A stretch of 6,030 nt of DNA from contig JALZVA010000217.1 in assembly GCA_023301335.1 (NCBI GenBank), forward strand, positions 1-6,030. The letters run 5' to 3'. Numbering within the stretch: the stretch's first letter is position 1; every line of letters starts with the position of its first letter. This document shows, piece by piece, positions 5,632 to 6,030 of this stretch. Position numbers and translations under genes: made by a program. Below the pieces are notes generated by a model that saw only the letters and a list, made by a program, of their open reading frames with translations, was not told the DNA's origin and searched no databases. The DNA is from Akkermansiaceae bacterium. Lineage in GTDB: Bacteria; Verrucomicrobiota; Verrucomicrobiia; Verrucomicrobiales; Akkermansiaceae.

Positions 5632-6009
5632 ATGAACGAAGCTATCATCGTAGAACAAATCGGCAGACAAGGCTTAATCGATCTCGCCGCTGCTTTTTAC
5701 AAACAGGTCCCAAACGACTCCATCCTCGGCCCCATGTATCCTCTACATGACATGGATGGGGCTGAAGAACGCTTCCGCGACTACTTGCTCATGCGTATAG
5801 CAGGAGAGGAAGACTATACGATCAAAAGAGGACACCCACGCCTGAGGGGGCGCCATATGCCCTTTAAAATAGATAGTGCGGCTCGTGACAGATGGATGGA
5901 AATCATGGAAAATGCCATGACAGCCACCCATGTCCCCCTCGAATCAGCAAACGAATTAAGAGACTTTTTTGCCCAACTCGCTGATTTCATGAGAAATACG
6001 CCTGGTTAG
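5632..6009 (+). CDS. Truncated haemoglobin-like (group II type) protein
   Basis: The 125-residue length is typical of 2-over-2 bacterial globins, which bind haem and handle O2, NO or peroxide in the cytoplasm. AFYKQVPNDSILGPMYP (21-37) is the B helix and CD region, with Tyr23 at the likely B10 ligand-stabilising position. GHPRLRGRHMPFKI (67-80) is the F-helix signature, with His75 as the proximal haem ligand. RDRWMEIM (85-92) supplies Trp88, the G8 tryptophan characteristic of groups II and III. Motif layout favours group II. The proximal His, Tyr and Trp are all present, so haem binding is expected, while the ligand and physiological role are not readable. ATG at 5632 has no Shine-Dalgarno sequence. 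The 68-base gap from rnc holds a weak AT-rich inverted repeat but no clear terminator, so co-transcription is possible. No obvious partner gene lies in the last 21 bases. Confidence 0.9.
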   Translation: MNEAIIVEQIGRQGLIDLAAAFYKQVPNDSILGPMYPLHDMDGAEERFRDYLLMRIAGEEDYTIKRGHPRLRGRHMPFKIDSAARDRWMEIMENAMTATHVPLESANELRDFFAQLADFMRNTPG

Positions 6010-6030
6010 TCCCCTAGCCTCATACGCTAG

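Noticed and set aside
5743..5931. 62-codon minus-strand open frame inside the globin gene
   Set aside because: It is antisense to the conserved haem-binding region and has no independent coding evidence.

Overview
The window looks like chromosomal housekeeping DNA from a member of the Verrucomicrobiota, or a close PVC-group relative. This is an inference from protein style, not from a marker gene. The clues are a TatC with a very large first periplasmic loop and a long acidic tail, a single-chain glycyl-tRNA synthetase with an unusual cysteine-free insertion, a short PUR-family nucleic-acid-binding protein, and a scarcity of Shine-Dalgarno sequences. Base composition is moderate, and no mobile element, CRISPR array, rRNA or tRNA is visible.

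Layout from left to right. A PUR-domain protein (10-237, minus) stands divergently from a 73-residue membrane protein with a DUF1232/YkvA-like motif (504-725, plus). The 266-base gap between them carries putative promoters and no convincing gene. The small membrane gene then converges tail-to-tail, with an 18-base gap, on a three-gene minus-strand cluster. That cluster is transcribed glyS (4730-3141), then tatC (3113-1635), then yicC (1619-744), with gaps of 27 and 15 bases, so it is probably one operon. Its products charge tRNA-Gly, export folded proteins and act in RNA turnover. Divergent from glyS, across a short AT-rich region, are rnc (RNase III, 4877-5563) and a truncated haemoglobin gene (5632-6009), both on the plus strand.

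Two of the genes, yicC and rnc, encode endoribonucleases, and a third encodes a probable RNA/DNA-binding PUR protein. The window is therefore rich in RNA metabolism, but nothing shows that these genes work together as one system. I found no new defence or mobile system. The points most worth a second look are the expanded TatC, the rebuilt GlyRS insertion, the recurrent -10-like hexamers 5-6 bases before start codons (possible leaderless transcripts), and the conflict over the rnc start codon.
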